64,000 nt of DNA from Cryobacterium sp. BB307 (GCF_012274275.1 NZ_JAANZA010000001.1:930001-994000); one strand, 5' to 3'. Numbered from the stretch's first letter, positions 1 to 8,967 are shown. Numbers and translations are program-made. The notes: a model not told the origin generated them from the letters alone.

Positions 1-696
1 TGCGTCGGGCTCGTCGCCAAGGCGCTGTACGACCAGGGCTCCGAATACGTCGAGGGCGTTAACGCCATCTCGGGCGAGCGCTGCGCGCCGCACCCGCACG
101 TGTATTCGGATCGCGCTGTGCGCCCGGGCGACCCCGCGTTCTTCGACATCCTGCACTCGTTCAACGGCTACCGGACGTGCTACTACCGCACCTTCGCGGT
201 GGGGTCGGCGAGTCGAGCGCAGGTCGACGCGTACAAGCGCGCTCGCGAGTACATGGACGTCGCCATCGCAGCGGTCCGCCCCGGTGCGACAACCGCCGAC
301 ATCGTGAGCCTGTGGCCGAAGGCCCAGGAGTTCGGGTTCCCGGATGAAGAGGCGGCGTTCGCGCTCCAGTACGGCCACGGCGTCGGGCTGTCGATCTGGG
401 AGAAGCCGATCTTCTCCCGGTTGACGTCGCTCGATCACCCGGAGCCGCTCGAAGAGGGCATGGTGTTCGCGCTCGAGACCTACTGGCCAGCAGCCGATGG
501 CTGGGGCGCCGCACGCATCGAGGAGGAAGTCGTCGTGACCGCCGACGGATGCGAGGTCATCACCAAGTTCCCCGCCGAGGACCTGCTCGTCGCCGGTGGC
601 GGGCGCTACTTCACGGTGAACGGGCCGCTGCCCGGCGTGCGCGATTCGCAGTCGCACCTGAACACGCCCGAGGGACGCGGCGAGACCACCAGCTGA
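1..696 (+). CDS. M24-family pita-bread hydrolase, C-terminal part (5' end outside window)
   Basis: The reading frame is open from base 1, so only the last 231 residues of an M24 (creatinase/aminopeptidase P/prolidase fold) protein are present. It is a close paralogue of the full-length protein at 9903-11210, sharing the blocks NAISGERC and SFNGYRTCYYRTF. The first metal Asp is codon 145-147; eleven residues later, where M24 metalloenzymes have the second Asp, the codon is Cys (178-180). The HGxG histidine and the two late glutamates are present. The product is therefore probably a non-standard pita-bread enzyme cleaving a C-N bond, not a classical dinuclear peptidase. The MFS gene follows after 12 bases, so the two are probably cotranscribed. 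Substrate unknown. Confidence 0.85.
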   Translation, partial: CVGLVAKALYDQGSEYVEGVNAISGERCAPHPHVYSDRAVRPGDPAFFDILHSFNGYRTCYYRTFAVGSASRAQVDAYKRAREYMDVAIAAVRPGATTADIVSLWPKAQEFGFPDEEAAFALQYGHGVGLSIWEKPIFSRLTSLDHPEPLEEGMVFALETYWPAADGWGAARIEEEVVVTADGCEVITKFPAEDLLVAGGGRYFTVNGPLPGVRDSQSHLNTPEGRGETTS

Positions 697-708
697 TAAG
701 GAACTTCA

Positions 709-1875
709 ATGGGCAGGATGCTGCCGGCGGGCATCATCCTGCCCTTCGCCGTTTTCTGGCAGACCTTCGATCGCTCACTCGTGCTGCCGCTCGTCCCGGT
801 GGTGGCGCGAGAGTTCGGGACCTCGATCGCGGCAGCCGGTTCGGCGATCACGCTGCACGCGCTCGCCTACGCGATCCTGCCGCTGCTGTGGGGTCCGCTC
901 TCGACCCGGTGGGGTCGCGTCCGGGTACTGACGGTGTCGACCGCGATCGGTGCGATTGCGAGTTTGGCGAGTGCCGTGGCACCGGACATCGTGACGTTCG
1001 TCATCGCGCGTGCGCTGGCGGGCATTGCATTCGCGGCGACGTTCCCCGCGGTGCTGGTGTACTTCGGCGACACCGTGCCGCTCGGCCGACGCTCGGCCGC
1101 GATGTCCAACCTCGCGACAGCCGCCGCCTTGGGTATCGCCGCGGGGGTCCTCGGCGCGGGGGCGATGGCGGAATGGACCTCCTGGCGGTTCATCTTCGGC
1201 GGCTTCGCGGTTGTCGCTGCCCTGCTGGTCCCCGCGCTCGCGACACTGCCTCCGGCCGGTGACCACCGGGGAGAGCGGGTGCGCTCGCAGCTGGCGAGTC
1301 TGGTGCGCAACCGGTGGGCGCTGTGGCTGTACACGCTCACCGCGCTGGAGGGGTTCCTGCTCATCGGCGTCTTCAACCTGCTGCCGGTGGTGCTGCAGCA
1401 GACCGGCGAGGGCGTGTTCGTGTCGGGGCTCGTAACCGCGTCGTTCGGTGTCGCGGTCGTCGTTGTCAGCCAACTCATGAAGCTCGTCGTCGGACGAACC
1501 CCGGCGTGGCTGCTCATGCTTGCGGCCGGTGTGACGGCGGTCGCGGCGTTCGCGGTGATGGTGGCCGGGGTGTCGCTGCTTGCGGTGCTCATCGGCGCGA
1601 CATTCATCGGCGTCGCGTGGGCGCTCGGTCACACGACCCTGCAGACCTGGATGACGGATGCTGCGGCCGACGCGCGTGCGCTGGGCATGACATTCTTCGC
1701 GATCTCGCTCATGGCGGGCGCATCGCTTGGTGCCGCGGCCGGGACCATGGCCGCGGACCAGCATGCATTCGGATCTCTTTTCGCCATCTCGCTCGCCGGT
1801 GCCGTGGTATTCGGCGTCGCCGGCACACTGTCGAGGGCCCGCTACCGCCCCGCGGCAGAGCGCACCCCATGGTGA
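709..1875 (+). CDS. MFS transporter
   Basis: A 388-residue hydrophobic protein with about twelve membrane segments and an MFS-like loop after the second helix (LLWGPLSTRWGRVR), typical of drug/H+ or small-metabolite MFS carriers of about 400 residues. It starts 12 bases after the M24 gene and ends just before the regulatory gap preceding the LIV-type ABC operon, so it probably belongs to the upstream M24 transcription unit. It may export or import a metabolite of the island. Specificity cannot be read from the sequence. Confidence 0.85.
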   Translation: MGRMLPAGIILPFAVFWQTFDRSLVLPLVPVVAREFGTSIAAAGSAITLHALAYAILPLLWGPLSTRWGRVRVLTVSTAIGAIASLASAVAPDIVTFVIARALAGIAFAATFPAVLVYFGDTVPLGRRSAAMSNLATAAALGIAAGVLGAGAMAEWTSWRFIFGGFAVVAALLVPALATLPPAGDHRGERVRSQLASLVRNRWALWLYTLTALEGFLLIGVFNLLPVVLQQTGEGVFVSGLVTASFGVAVVVVSQLMKLVVGRTPAWLLMLAAGVTAVAAFAVMVAGVSLLAVLIGATFIGVAWALGHTTLQTWMTDAAADARALGMTFFAISLMAGASLGAAAGTMAADQHAFGSLFAISLAGAVVFGVAGTLSRARYRPAAERTPW

Positions 1876-1895
1876 GTAGACAGGGTTGTGTACAG

Positions 1896-1910
1896 TGACA
1901 GTTCATGTCA
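1896..1910. promoter_or_regulatory. Inverted repeat TGACA-N5-TGTCA, possible operator
   Basis: A perfect 5-bp inverted repeat lies in the 136-bp gap between the MFS gene and the ABC operon, 15 bp upstream of a TTGACA hexamer (1925-1930). It could bind one of the XRE-cupin regulators of the island, but the assignment is inference. Confidence 0.35.
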
Positions 1911-1935
1911 ATGTGCAGTCCGACTTGACACTTGC

Positions 1936-1947
1936 GCAATCGGTTGC
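1936..1947. promoter_or_regulatory. Candidate operator GCAATCGGTTGC in front of the ABC operon
   Basis: This 12-mer matches the perfect palindrome GCAATCGATTGC at 8911-8922 at 11 of 12 positions. It lies just downstream of a TTGACA hexamer (1925-1930), so a bound protein would block the promoter. The central CG dinucleotide and 12-bp symmetry resemble LacI-family operators, but no LacI gene is in the window. Confidence 0.45.
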
Positions 1948-2011
1948 TTGACTCTCCGAAACAAGTAATTCCCTGGCCCGACCCCGACGATGTGGAAGGT
2001 TTGAGAACCCG

Positions 2012-2878
2012 GTGTTCACACCCGTATTCCTGGCCGAGCAGACGCTCAACGGACTGAGCTTCGGCGCGCTGCTCTTCTTGCTGGCCAGCGGCCTCACGCT
2101 CGTATTCGGCCTCATGCGTATCGTCAACCTGGCGCATGGGGCGTTCTACATGATCGGCGGGTATCTCGGCGTCGTCGTCGCAGGCCTGACCGGCAACCTC
2201 CTGCTCGCGGTGCTCACCGGCGTGGTCGTCGTCGCGGTGACGGCCTTTATCGTCGAGGTCGTGCTCCTGCGCTTCGTCCGTGGCCAGGAACTGCCAGAGG
2301 TGCTGCTCACAGTCGGCGTCTCATTCGTCATCGCTGACCTGTGCCTGGCGATCTTCGGCGGCGACCCGCACTCGTTGCCGTCGTCGGCCGGAATCCAGGG
2401 ATCCATGACCGTTGGCGACCTGACCTACCCGTGGTACCGCATCTTCGTCATCGGCATCGCAATCGCTATCGGGATCGCGCTCATCGTGATTCAGAACCGC
2501 ACACGCATCGGCGCGGTCGTGCGTGCGGGTGTCGACGACCGCGAGATCATCTCGGCGATGGGCGTGAACATCGGCTGGGTCTTCACCGGCATGTTCGTCG
2601 TCGGTGCCGCCCTCGCGGCGATCGGCGGCACCATCGGCGCCGGTGTCCGCAGCATCGCTCCGGGCATCCAGGATGAGGTGCTTTTGTATGCGCTCGTCGT
2701 CGTCATCATCGGCGGCCTCGGCAGCGTGACCGGAGCAGCCGTCGGCAGCGTGCTCATCGGCCTGATCGACGCGTTCGCCAAGGCCTGGATCCCTGAGCTG
2801 TCGTACTTCACCATCTTCGCGCCGATGGCGCTCGTGCTCGTGCTCCGGCCGACCGGACTGTTCGGGAGGACAACATGA
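2012..2878 (+). CDS. LIV-type (branched-chain amino acid class) ABC transporter permease, LivH-like
   Basis: A 288-residue permease starting at GTG, with GGAAGG about 12 bases upstream. Hydrophobic helices run throughout and it carries the LivH-like block NLAHGAFYMIGGY near residue 40 and a late cytoplasmic loop containing IIGGLGSVTGAAVGS. It is the first gene of an overlapping importer operon: livM begins inside its stop region (ATGA). The family imports branched-chain amino acids but also amides, urea and aromatic acids. Given the amidohydrolase and M24 genes downstream, the substrate is more likely a special nitrogenous compound than leucine. Confidence 0.9.
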   Translation: MFTPVFLAEQTLNGLSFGALLFLLASGLTLVFGLMRIVNLAHGAFYMIGGYLGVVVAGLTGNLLLAVLTGVVVVAVTAFIVEVVLLRFVRGQELPEVLLTVGVSFVIADLCLAIFGGDPHSLPSSAGIQGSMTVGDLTYPWYRIFVIGIAIAIGIALIVIQNRTRIGAVVRAGVDDREIISAMGVNIGWVFTGMFVVGAALAAIGGTIGAGVRSIAPGIQDEVLLYALVVVIIGGLGSVTGAAVGSVLIGLIDAFAKAWIPELSYFTIFAPMALVLVLRPTGLFGRTT

Positions 2879-3894
2879 CCCGCACCCGCGCCATCAGCGG
2901 CGGCGCGATCGTCGCGCTGCTCGCCGTCGCCGTCGCCCTCCCGTACATCGGAGCCACGTCGTACGTCATCTCTCTCGTCTCGACGATCCTCATCGCCGGA
3001 ATGCTCGCCTCGAGCCTCAACTTCCTCATCGGCGACGCAGGGATGGCGTCACTCGGGCACGGCGCGATTGCCGCGGCCTCCGCCTATGGCGCTGGGTGGG
3101 CGTCGAAGCAGGGCCTGGATCCTGGAACGCAGGTGCTCATCGCGCTCGGCATCACCCTCGTCGTGTCGTTCATGTACGGCATCCTGTCGATGCGCACGAG
3201 CGGAATCTACTTCCTCATGGTCACGCTCGCGCTCGGCATGGTCGTCTACGGTTTGGCCTTCCGCTGGTCGCAGGTGACGGGCGGAGAGAACGGGATATCC
3301 GGCATCAAGCGCCCGGAGTTCATCGGCGAGTGGTGGACCTTCTACTACTTCCTGGTGGGCGCGTTCGTCCTCACGACTGCGCTGCTCGCGGTTGTCAGCC
3401 GCTCGCCGTTCGGCGCGAGCCTGCGCGGCATCCGTGACAGCGAGACGCGCATGCGCAGCCTCGGCTACTCTGTGCCCGCCTACCGCCTCGGCGCGTTCAT
3501 GATCTCGGGTACGGTAGCGGGCTTCGCCGGACTGCTTTCGGTCTGGCTCACCCACTTCGTGAGCCCTTCGACGGCTGGCGTGCACAAGTCGGTGCTGCTC
3601 ATCGTCATGGTCATCCTCGGTGGCGTCGGCACGGTGTTCGGGCCGCTGATCGGCGCTGCGGTCGTCGTTCTGGTCGAGAACGTGCTCTCCAACGAGGTTG
3701 AGCGCTGGCCAACCGTGCTCGGCCTGATCTTCATCCTCGTGATCCTGTTCGCACGTGCGGGCATTGTCGGCAGCTTCAACAAGCTCATTGGGCGCTTGAA
3801 GCGGCGGGCAACCAGCACCCCAAGTCCGCCAGCTGAAGCAGAGCTGGTCACACCGTCCGGCGCACCCGTGTCCGAACGCAATCACACCGCATAA
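2875..3894 (+). CDS. LIV-type ABC transporter permease, LivM-like
   Basis: A 339-residue second permease overlapping livH by four bases, which implies translational coupling. It has the LivM blocks NFLIGDAGMASLGHGA near residue 50 and GGVGTVFGPLIGAA near residue 248, with about ten hydrophobic segments and a hydrophilic C-terminal tail rich in Ser/Pro/Glu. It would form the membrane channel with the LivH-like protein and be powered by the two ATPases downstream. Confidence 0.9.
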   Translation: MTRTRAISGGAIVALLAVAVALPYIGATSYVISLVSTILIAGMLASSLNFLIGDAGMASLGHGAIAAASAYGAGWASKQGLDPGTQVLIALGITLVVSFMYGILSMRTSGIYFLMVTLALGMVVYGLAFRWSQVTGGENGISGIKRPEFIGEWWTFYYFLVGAFVLTTALLAVVSRSPFGASLRGIRDSETRMRSLGYSVPAYRLGAFMISGTVAGFAGLLSVWLTHFVSPSTAGVHKSVLLIVMVILGGVGTVFGPLIGAAVVVLVENVLSNEVERWPTVLGLIFILVILFARAGIVGSFNKLIGRLKRRATSTPSPPAEAELVTPSGAPVSERNHTA

Positions 3895-3907
3895 GAAAGG
3901 AAACCCG

Positions 3908-5191
3908 ATGATGTCAAAGAAGATGTCGCCTCGAGGGCGCTGGTCCGCGATCGTCGGCCTCGGTGCCGCAGCGGCGCTCGCTCTCACAGCATGCGCGCCC
4001 CCTGGGGCAAGCCCGTCCGGGGACGACGCGAACGAGGACACCAGCACCCTGAAGGTCGGTTACATCTCGCCGATCACGGGCAACTTCGCCATCGCCGGTC
4101 AGGAGATGGTGGATGGCTGGAACCTCTACTGGGAGGTCAACGGCGACGAAGTCAACGGCGTGACCGTCGAGACGGTCGTCGAAGACGACGCGGGCAACCC
4201 CGAGGTCTCGCTCACCAAGGCGAAGAAGCTCGTCGAGCTCGACGAGGTCGACGTCGTAGTCGGTCCGCTGCTGGCCAACACTGCGCTAGCGGTCGCGGCC
4301 TACACCTCCAGCGTCGGCGTTCCGAACCTGCACCCGGTCGCCGCAGCAGACGACCTGACCCAGCGGTCCGCGAACGACTTCACGGTGCGCACCGGATCGA
4401 TGTCCGCATCGCAGATGCACTTCCCGGGCGGCGTCTGGGCCGGCGATGAGGGCTACAAGACGGCCGTCACCCTGTGCCCCGACTACGCGTTCGGCTGGGA
4501 ATCCTGCGCAGGCTTCAAGCAGGGCTTCGAGCAGAACGGCGGTGAGGTCACCGCGCAGTACTGGTACCCGAACGGCACGTCCGACTTCTCCACCTACGTG
4601 TCCCAGATCCGCGCAGCGGGAGCGGACATCGCGTTCGTGACCACTGCAGGTGGCGCGCCCGGCCCGGACTTCCTGAAGAGCTTCATGGGTCTCGGCCTCG
4701 GTGACACGCAGGACCTGCTGATGAACTGCTGCTCGCTCGACCAGGCGACCCTGCGTGCGCTCGGTGACGACGTCCTGGGCTTCCACTCGGTCAGCAACTG
4801 GGCCGAGGGTCGCGACAGCGACGTTGTGCGCGAGTTCAACGATGCCTACGGCGCCAAGTTCGACGGAAAGATCCCGTCGCTGAACGTGGCCGGCGGCTAC
4901 ATGACCGCGAGCCTGGTTGCCAAGGTGCTGGAACAGCACGGCTACGTGAGCGGCGACGACCTGGTTGCGGCGATCTCGTCCCTCACCGTCGAGGACAGCA
5001 TCCTCGGCGCGGTGTCGTTCGACAAGTACCACAACCCCATCGCTCCGGTCTACATCCGCGAGGTGCAGGAGATCGACGGCAAGCTGTACAACGTGCCGAT
5101 CAAGACCTTCGACGCGGTGGACCAGTGGCTGGGCAAGACCCCTGAAGAGGTTCTCGCCCACGAGTCCTACTCGCAGAGCTTCCAGGGCTAA
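3908..5191 (+). CDS. ABC transporter substrate-binding lipoprotein, LivK/peripla_BP_6 type
   Basis: A 427-residue protein with an N-terminal lipoprotein signal: positive start, hydrophobic core and lipobox LTAC at about residue 29. A type I periplasmic-binding fold follows, opening with VGYISPITGNFAIAGQEM, as in amide/urea/branched-chain amino acid binding proteins. AAAGGA lies a few bases upstream of the ATG pair, of which the first is used here. It is the specificity component of the importer and sits between the permeases and the ATPases. The stop codon overlaps the next start (TAATG). Confidence 0.9.
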   Translation: MMSKKMSPRGRWSAIVGLGAAAALALTACAPPGASPSGDDANEDTSTLKVGYISPITGNFAIAGQEMVDGWNLYWEVNGDEVNGVTVETVVEDDAGNPEVSLTKAKKLVELDEVDVVVGPLLANTALAVAAYTSSVGVPNLHPVAAADDLTQRSANDFTVRTGSMSASQMHFPGGVWAGDEGYKTAVTLCPDYAFGWESCAGFKQGFEQNGGEVTAQYWYPNGTSDFSTYVSQIRAAGADIAFVTTAGGAPGPDFLKSFMGLGLGDTQDLLMNCCSLDQATLRALGDDVLGFHSVSNWAEGRDSDVVREFNDAYGAKFDGKIPSLNVAGGYMTASLVAKVLEQHGYVSGDDLVAAISSLTVEDSILGAVSFDKYHNPIAPVYIREVQEIDGKLYNVPIKTFDAVDQWLGKTPEEVLAHESYSQSFQG

Positions 5192-5997
5192 TGAGTAACG
5201 CGACGATGTCGGCGACGGTCCCGGGCCCGCAAGGGTCCGGGGCCGGCGCCCCCGCGCTCGTCATCTCCGGGCTCGGGAAGCGTTACGGCGGCGTACAGGC
5301 CGTCGATGAGATTTCGCTCGAGCTGGGACCGAACGAGCGCATCGGGGTGATCGGACCGAACGGTGCTGGCAAGACCACGCTGTTCAAGATGATCGCCGGC
5401 GACGTCGCTCCCACCACAGGAACGGTCGAGCTGTTCGGAAACGACGTGACGCGCACCGGCACGGCACGTCGTGCCCGGATGGGGGTCGGCCGCACGTTCC
5501 AGGTATCCAACCTGTTCCGTGACATGTCGGTGATCGACAACGTGCGTGTTGCCGCCCGCGGTGGCAGCAGCAAGGCGCGCATCTTCTGGTGGCCTCAAAT
5601 GCCGACCGACGATGTGTCGCAGCGCGCGGGGGAGGCGCTGGAGTCCGTCGGTCTCATCGACCGCCGCGACGACCAGGTGTCGGATCTGTCGCACGGCGAG
5701 CAGAGGCAGCTGGAGATCGCAATGGCCCTCGCCAGCGAGCCGAAACTGCTGCTCCTCGACGAACCGGCGGCGGGACTCTCAGCCGCGGAGCGGACGACGC
5801 TGAGGCAGCTGATCGAAGAGCTGCCGCGGACGTTGCCCATCCTCCTCATCGAGCACGATATGACCCTCGCCCTCGGGCTCACCGACCGGGTCATGTGCAT
5901 GGAGAACGGCCGTCACGTCGTGACCGGTACCCCTGACGAGGTCCGCGAGCACGAGACGGTCAAGGAGATCTACCTCGGAAGGCGTGACAAGAAGTGA
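5191..5997 (+). CDS. LIV-type ABC transporter ATP-binding protein, LivG-like
   Basis: 268 residues. Walker A GPNGAGKTT is near residue 54, the signature LSHGEQRQLEIA near residue 170 and Walker B LLLLDEPAAG near residue 188, followed by the H-loop EHDM. The C-terminal extension after the H-loop (VTGTPDEVREHETVKEIYLG) is the usual LivG tail. The start overlaps the binding-protein stop by one base and the end overlaps livF (GTGA). Signature His replaces the usual Gly (LSHGE), which is common in this subfamily. Confidence 0.92.
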   Translation: MSNATMSATVPGPQGSGAGAPALVISGLGKRYGGVQAVDEISLELGPNERIGVIGPNGAGKTTLFKMIAGDVAPTTGTVELFGNDVTRTGTARRARMGVGRTFQVSNLFRDMSVIDNVRVAARGGSSKARIFWWPQMPTDDVSQRAGEALESVGLIDRRDDQVSDLSHGEQRQLEIAMALASEPKLLLLDEPAAGLSAAERTTLRQLIEELPRTLPILLIEHDMTLALGLTDRVMCMENGRHVVTGTPDEVREHETVKEIYLGRRDKK

Positions 5998-6710
5998 CTT
6001 TGGACGTGACGGGCCTGCACGTCGGCTACGCGACGGCGAAGGTGCTCCACGGCGTCGACCTCACGGTCGGCCGTGGGGAGAGCATCGCCCTGCTCGGGCG
6101 CAACGGCATGGGCAAGACCACCCTGGTCCGAGCGATCTGCGGGCTGCGTCCTCCGACGATCACGGCGGGCTCGATCAAGTACGACGGCGTCGACATCTCC
6201 CGGAAGACCAGCTTCCAGGTGTCGAGGGCGGGTATCGCCCTGGTTCCGCAGGGTCGGCGGGTGTTCGGCTCGCTCACCACTTACGAGAACCTCACGGTCG
6301 TGCCGCGGCGCCGCGCTGCGTCCAAGGATGACCCATGGACGGTTGAGCGGGTTTTCGACTTCTTCCCACGGCTCGCCGAGCGGTCGAAGTCCATGGCCCG
6401 GTCGCTGTCCGGGGGCGAGCAGCAGATGCTCGCAATCGGCCGTGCGCTGATGACCAACCCGAGCCTGCTCATCATGGATGAGCCGAGTGAGGGGCTCGCG
6501 CCCAGCGTGCTGGATGTCATCCAGGACCGGCTGGCCGGTTTGAGCGCGTCGGGACTCTCCATCCTGATCGCGGAGCAGAACGTCGACCTCGCGCTCGACA
6601 TCGCCAGCAGGGTCGTCGTGATCGACGACTCGGGCACGATCGCCTGGAACGGCAGCTCGGACGCGCTTCGCTCTGACAGTGCCGCGCTCGAACAGCACCT
6701 GAGTATCTGA
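5994..6710 (+). CDS. LIV-type ABC transporter ATP-binding protein, LivF-like
   Basis: 238 residues from a GTG start overlapping the LivG-like gene by four bases. Walker A GRNGMGKTT, signature LSGGEQQMLAIGRAL and Walker B LLIMDEPSEGLAP are all intact. The sequence EGLAPSV after Walker B is diagnostic of LivF. It pairs with the LivG-like protein to energise the importer. This is the last transporter gene; the amidohydrolase follows after 14 bases with its own purine-rich ribosome site (caggagcgagaggg). Confidence 0.92.
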   Translation: MTLDVTGLHVGYATAKVLHGVDLTVGRGESIALLGRNGMGKTTLVRAICGLRPPTITAGSIKYDGVDISRKTSFQVSRAGIALVPQGRRVFGSLTTYENLTVVPRRRAASKDDPWTVERVFDFFPRLAERSKSMARSLSGGEQQMLAIGRALMTNPSLLIMDEPSEGLAPSVLDVIQDRLAGLSASGLSILIAEQNVDLALDIASRVVVIDDSGTIAWNGSSDALRSDSAALEQHLSI

Positions 6711-6724
6711 CAGGAGCGAGAGGG

Positions 6725-8380
6725 ATGTCGATGCCAGCGCCGACCGGAAGCATTCCGGTGGTGGATCTCGTGCTCCGCGGGGGACGGATCTCCACCTTCG
6801 CCGACCCAGAACAGGGTGCGCGCGAGGTGGAGGCGATCGCCGTCGCCGGTGGCCGCGTGGTCGCGGTTGGCAGCGACGCCGAGCTGGCTGCACACGCGGA
6901 ACTGGCTGAACGGGTCATCGAACTCGACGGTCGTCGCGTCATCCCCGGCCTCAACGACTCCCACATCCACGCGGTCCGCGGTGGGGTGTCCTGGACGCGT
7001 ACCGTCCATTGGGAAGACGTGCGGTCGATCGGCGACGGGTTGGAGCTCATCCGTAAGGACGCGGCCCGCCGCGGCCCGGGCGAGTGGGTCAGCGTCGTCG
7101 GCGGCTGGCACTCCTCGCAACTCGCCGAGGGTCGCGCCCCGACCAGGGCAGAGCTTGATGCCGTCGCACCAGACAACCCGGTGTACGTCCAGGAGCTCTA
7201 CGACCTCGGTGTGCTGAACAGCGCGGGCCTTGCGGTCTGCGGCTGGACCGACTCCTCCGACGACCCGGCGCGCGGTCGGCTCGACCGCGACGATGACGGC
7301 CGACTCACCGGCCGAATCCACGGTGTCGGGGCGTTCTCGGTTCCGCTCGCGGTCGCGCTCGACGCCGACGCGGCCGAGTCGGAAGACGGCGTGCGCGCGA
7401 TGTTCGCGGCGTTCGCCCGGCACGGCCTGACCGGTGTTGTGGACGGCGGCGGGCTGCTGGTGACCCCACGCGACTACGACCCGATCTACGCGGTGTGGCG
7501 TCGCGGCGAACTCGACGTCCGCGCTCGGATCTTCCTGTCCGCCTGGACCCGCGGCGGTGAGGTCGCCGACATCGAGCAGCTCACGGCTCTCCTGCAGCCG
7601 GAGAGCGGTGACGGCATGCTCCGTATCGCAGGCATCGGCGAGATCCCGCATCTCGGCTGCCACGACATGGAGGGCCTCGACCCGTTCACCCTGACCGACC
7701 AGTCCCATGCGGAGCTGGTGGAGATCGTGCGGCTGTGTGCCGAGCGGGGCTGGCGCATGAGCATCCACGCTGTCCTCGACTACACCCTCGGCCGGATCCT
7801 CGACGCGTGGGAGCGGGTCGAGGAGGAGACCGGCCTGGTCGCGGGCCGTGGGTTCTCGATCGTGCACGCCGACGAGGCCTCCCGAGACAACCTTGGGCGG
7901 CTCGCGCGGCTGGGGGCGGGAGTGCTCGTGCAGAGCCGCCTCGTTCTCAAGGGCTCCGACTACGTCGCCGTGTGGGGTGAGGAAGCCACCACGGCAGCGC
8001 CGCCCATCGGCGACCTGCGGGAGCTGGGCATCCCCGTCGGCGGCGGAACGGATGCGACCCGCGCCAACTGGTTCTCGCCGTGGTCGGCGATCTGGTGGCT
8101 CGTCACGGGCGGCACGCTGGACGGTGTCGGCATCCGCGGTGAGCGGCACCGGATGTCCCGCGAGCAGGCGATCGCCGCGTACACGCGAGATGCTGCCTGG
8201 TTCACCGGTGAGACCGGCCATCGCGGCCGGCTGCTGCCCGGCTACGACGCGGACCTGTGCGTGCCAACTCTCGATCCTTTCGCATGCTCGGATGACGAGC
8301 TCCGCGACATCCTCAGCGACCTCACCGTCATGGACGGTCGCATCACCCACGACTCCGGCGCACTCGCCGCGAATCGATAG
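6725..8380 (+). CDS. Amidohydrolase family protein (YtcJ/NfdA-like, amidohydrolase 3)
   Basis: 551 residues, the usual size for the metal-dependent amidohydrolase-3 family. An N-terminal small beta domain is followed by the metal motif NDSHIHA near residue 79, later histidines in SIHAVLDY and IVHADEA, and the Asp of GGTDATRAN near residue 441. The C-terminal YDADLCV region closes the composite beta domain. Members hydrolyse exocyclic C-N bonds (N-substituted formamides, amides). Its place directly behind an importer and before a RidA-like gene suggests it cleaves the imported compound. Substrate unknown. Confidence 0.88.
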   Translation: MSMPAPTGSIPVVDLVLRGGRISTFADPEQGAREVEAIAVAGGRVVAVGSDAELAAHAELAERVIELDGRRVIPGLNDSHIHAVRGGVSWTRTVHWEDVRSIGDGLELIRKDAARRGPGEWVSVVGGWHSSQLAEGRAPTRAELDAVAPDNPVYVQELYDLGVLNSAGLAVCGWTDSSDDPARGRLDRDDDGRLTGRIHGVGAFSVPLAVALDADAAESEDGVRAMFAAFARHGLTGVVDGGGLLVTPRDYDPIYAVWRRGELDVRARIFLSAWTRGGEVADIEQLTALLQPESGDGMLRIAGIGEIPHLGCHDMEGLDPFTLTDQSHAELVEIVRLCAERGWRMSIHAVLDYTLGRILDAWERVEEETGLVAGRGFSIVHADEASRDNLGRLARLGAGVLVQSRLVLKGSDYVAVWGEEATTAAPPIGDLRELGIPVGGGTDATRANWFSPWSAIWWLVTGGTLDGVGIRGERHRMSREQAIAAYTRDAAWFTGETGHRGRLLPGYDADLCVPTLDPFACSDDELRDILSDLTVMDGRITHDSGALAANR

Positions 8381-8403
8381 AACCACCGAAGCTGGAGGCA
8401 GAC

Positions 8404-8868
8404 ATGACTGAAATCCCCGCGCCGCGCCGAGTCGGCAACGCTGACATCATCCACCACGAGGGCTATGACGACTCGATCGTCAGCCCATTCGTGCCCGCGA
8501 TCCGCACCGTCTCCAACGCTCGGCTCGTGTTCATCAGCGGGGTGACCGGCGCGCCGGTCTACCATGACCACCCGCACGTCGCCGAGGTATTCGATGCGAT
8601 GCCGATGGACGCGCAGGGACAGGTCACCAACGCCTTCGACCACCTCGACCAGGCGCTCAAGGCTGCAGGATGCGAGCGGCACGATGTCGTCAACATGATC
8701 AGGTTCTTCTCGAACATCGACGAGGACCAGGACGTGGTCAACAAGCACCAGAAGGAGTGGTTCGGCGGTCACATCCCGACGAGCACGACCGTCGAGGTGG
8801 TGCGCTTTGCGACCGACCCGCGCTTGCGCTTCGAGTTCCACGTCGTCGCTGCCGCTCCGGCTTCCTGA
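8404..8868 (+). CDS. RidA (YjgF/YER057c/UK114) family protein, atypical active site
   Basis: 154 residues with the RidA fold: FISGVTG near residue 41, the NAFDHLDQALKAAGCERHDVV helix region, and IPTSTTVEVV near residue 122. Canonical RidA has an invariant Arg in the motif aligned with PTSTTVEV; here the position is Ser, and the Glu pair of EIEA becomes EFH. It is therefore unlikely to be a classical 2-iminobutanoate deaminase and fits the Rid subgroups found in catabolic clusters. GGAGG lies upstream of the ATG. It follows the amidohydrolase by 23 bases. Confidence 0.85.
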   Translation: MTEIPAPRRVGNADIIHHEGYDDSIVSPFVPAIRTVSNARLVFISGVTGAPVYHDHPHVAEVFDAMPMDAQGQVTNAFDHLDQALKAAGCERHDVVNMIRFFSNIDEDQDVVNKHQKEWFGGHIPTSTTVEVVRFATDPRLRFEFHVVAAAPAS

Positions 8869-8910
8869 GCCCGCCGAATTCGTACTACAGTTCCAAACAC
8901 GCTTATATCC

Positions 8911-8922
8911 GCAATCGATTGC
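8911..8922. promoter_or_regulatory. Perfect 12-bp palindrome GCAATCGATTGC, candidate operator
   Basis: It sits in the 99-bp gap before the reductase gene, two bases downstream of an AT-rich stretch (TTATAT, 8903-8908) that could serve as a -10 box. The same sequence with one change occurs at 1936-1947 before the ABC operon, suggesting a common repressor for the two transcription units. Confidence 0.5.
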
Positions 8923-8967
8923 ACCGCCACTCCGGCGGGACGCACCACACCTGAGGGAGTACTTGAA

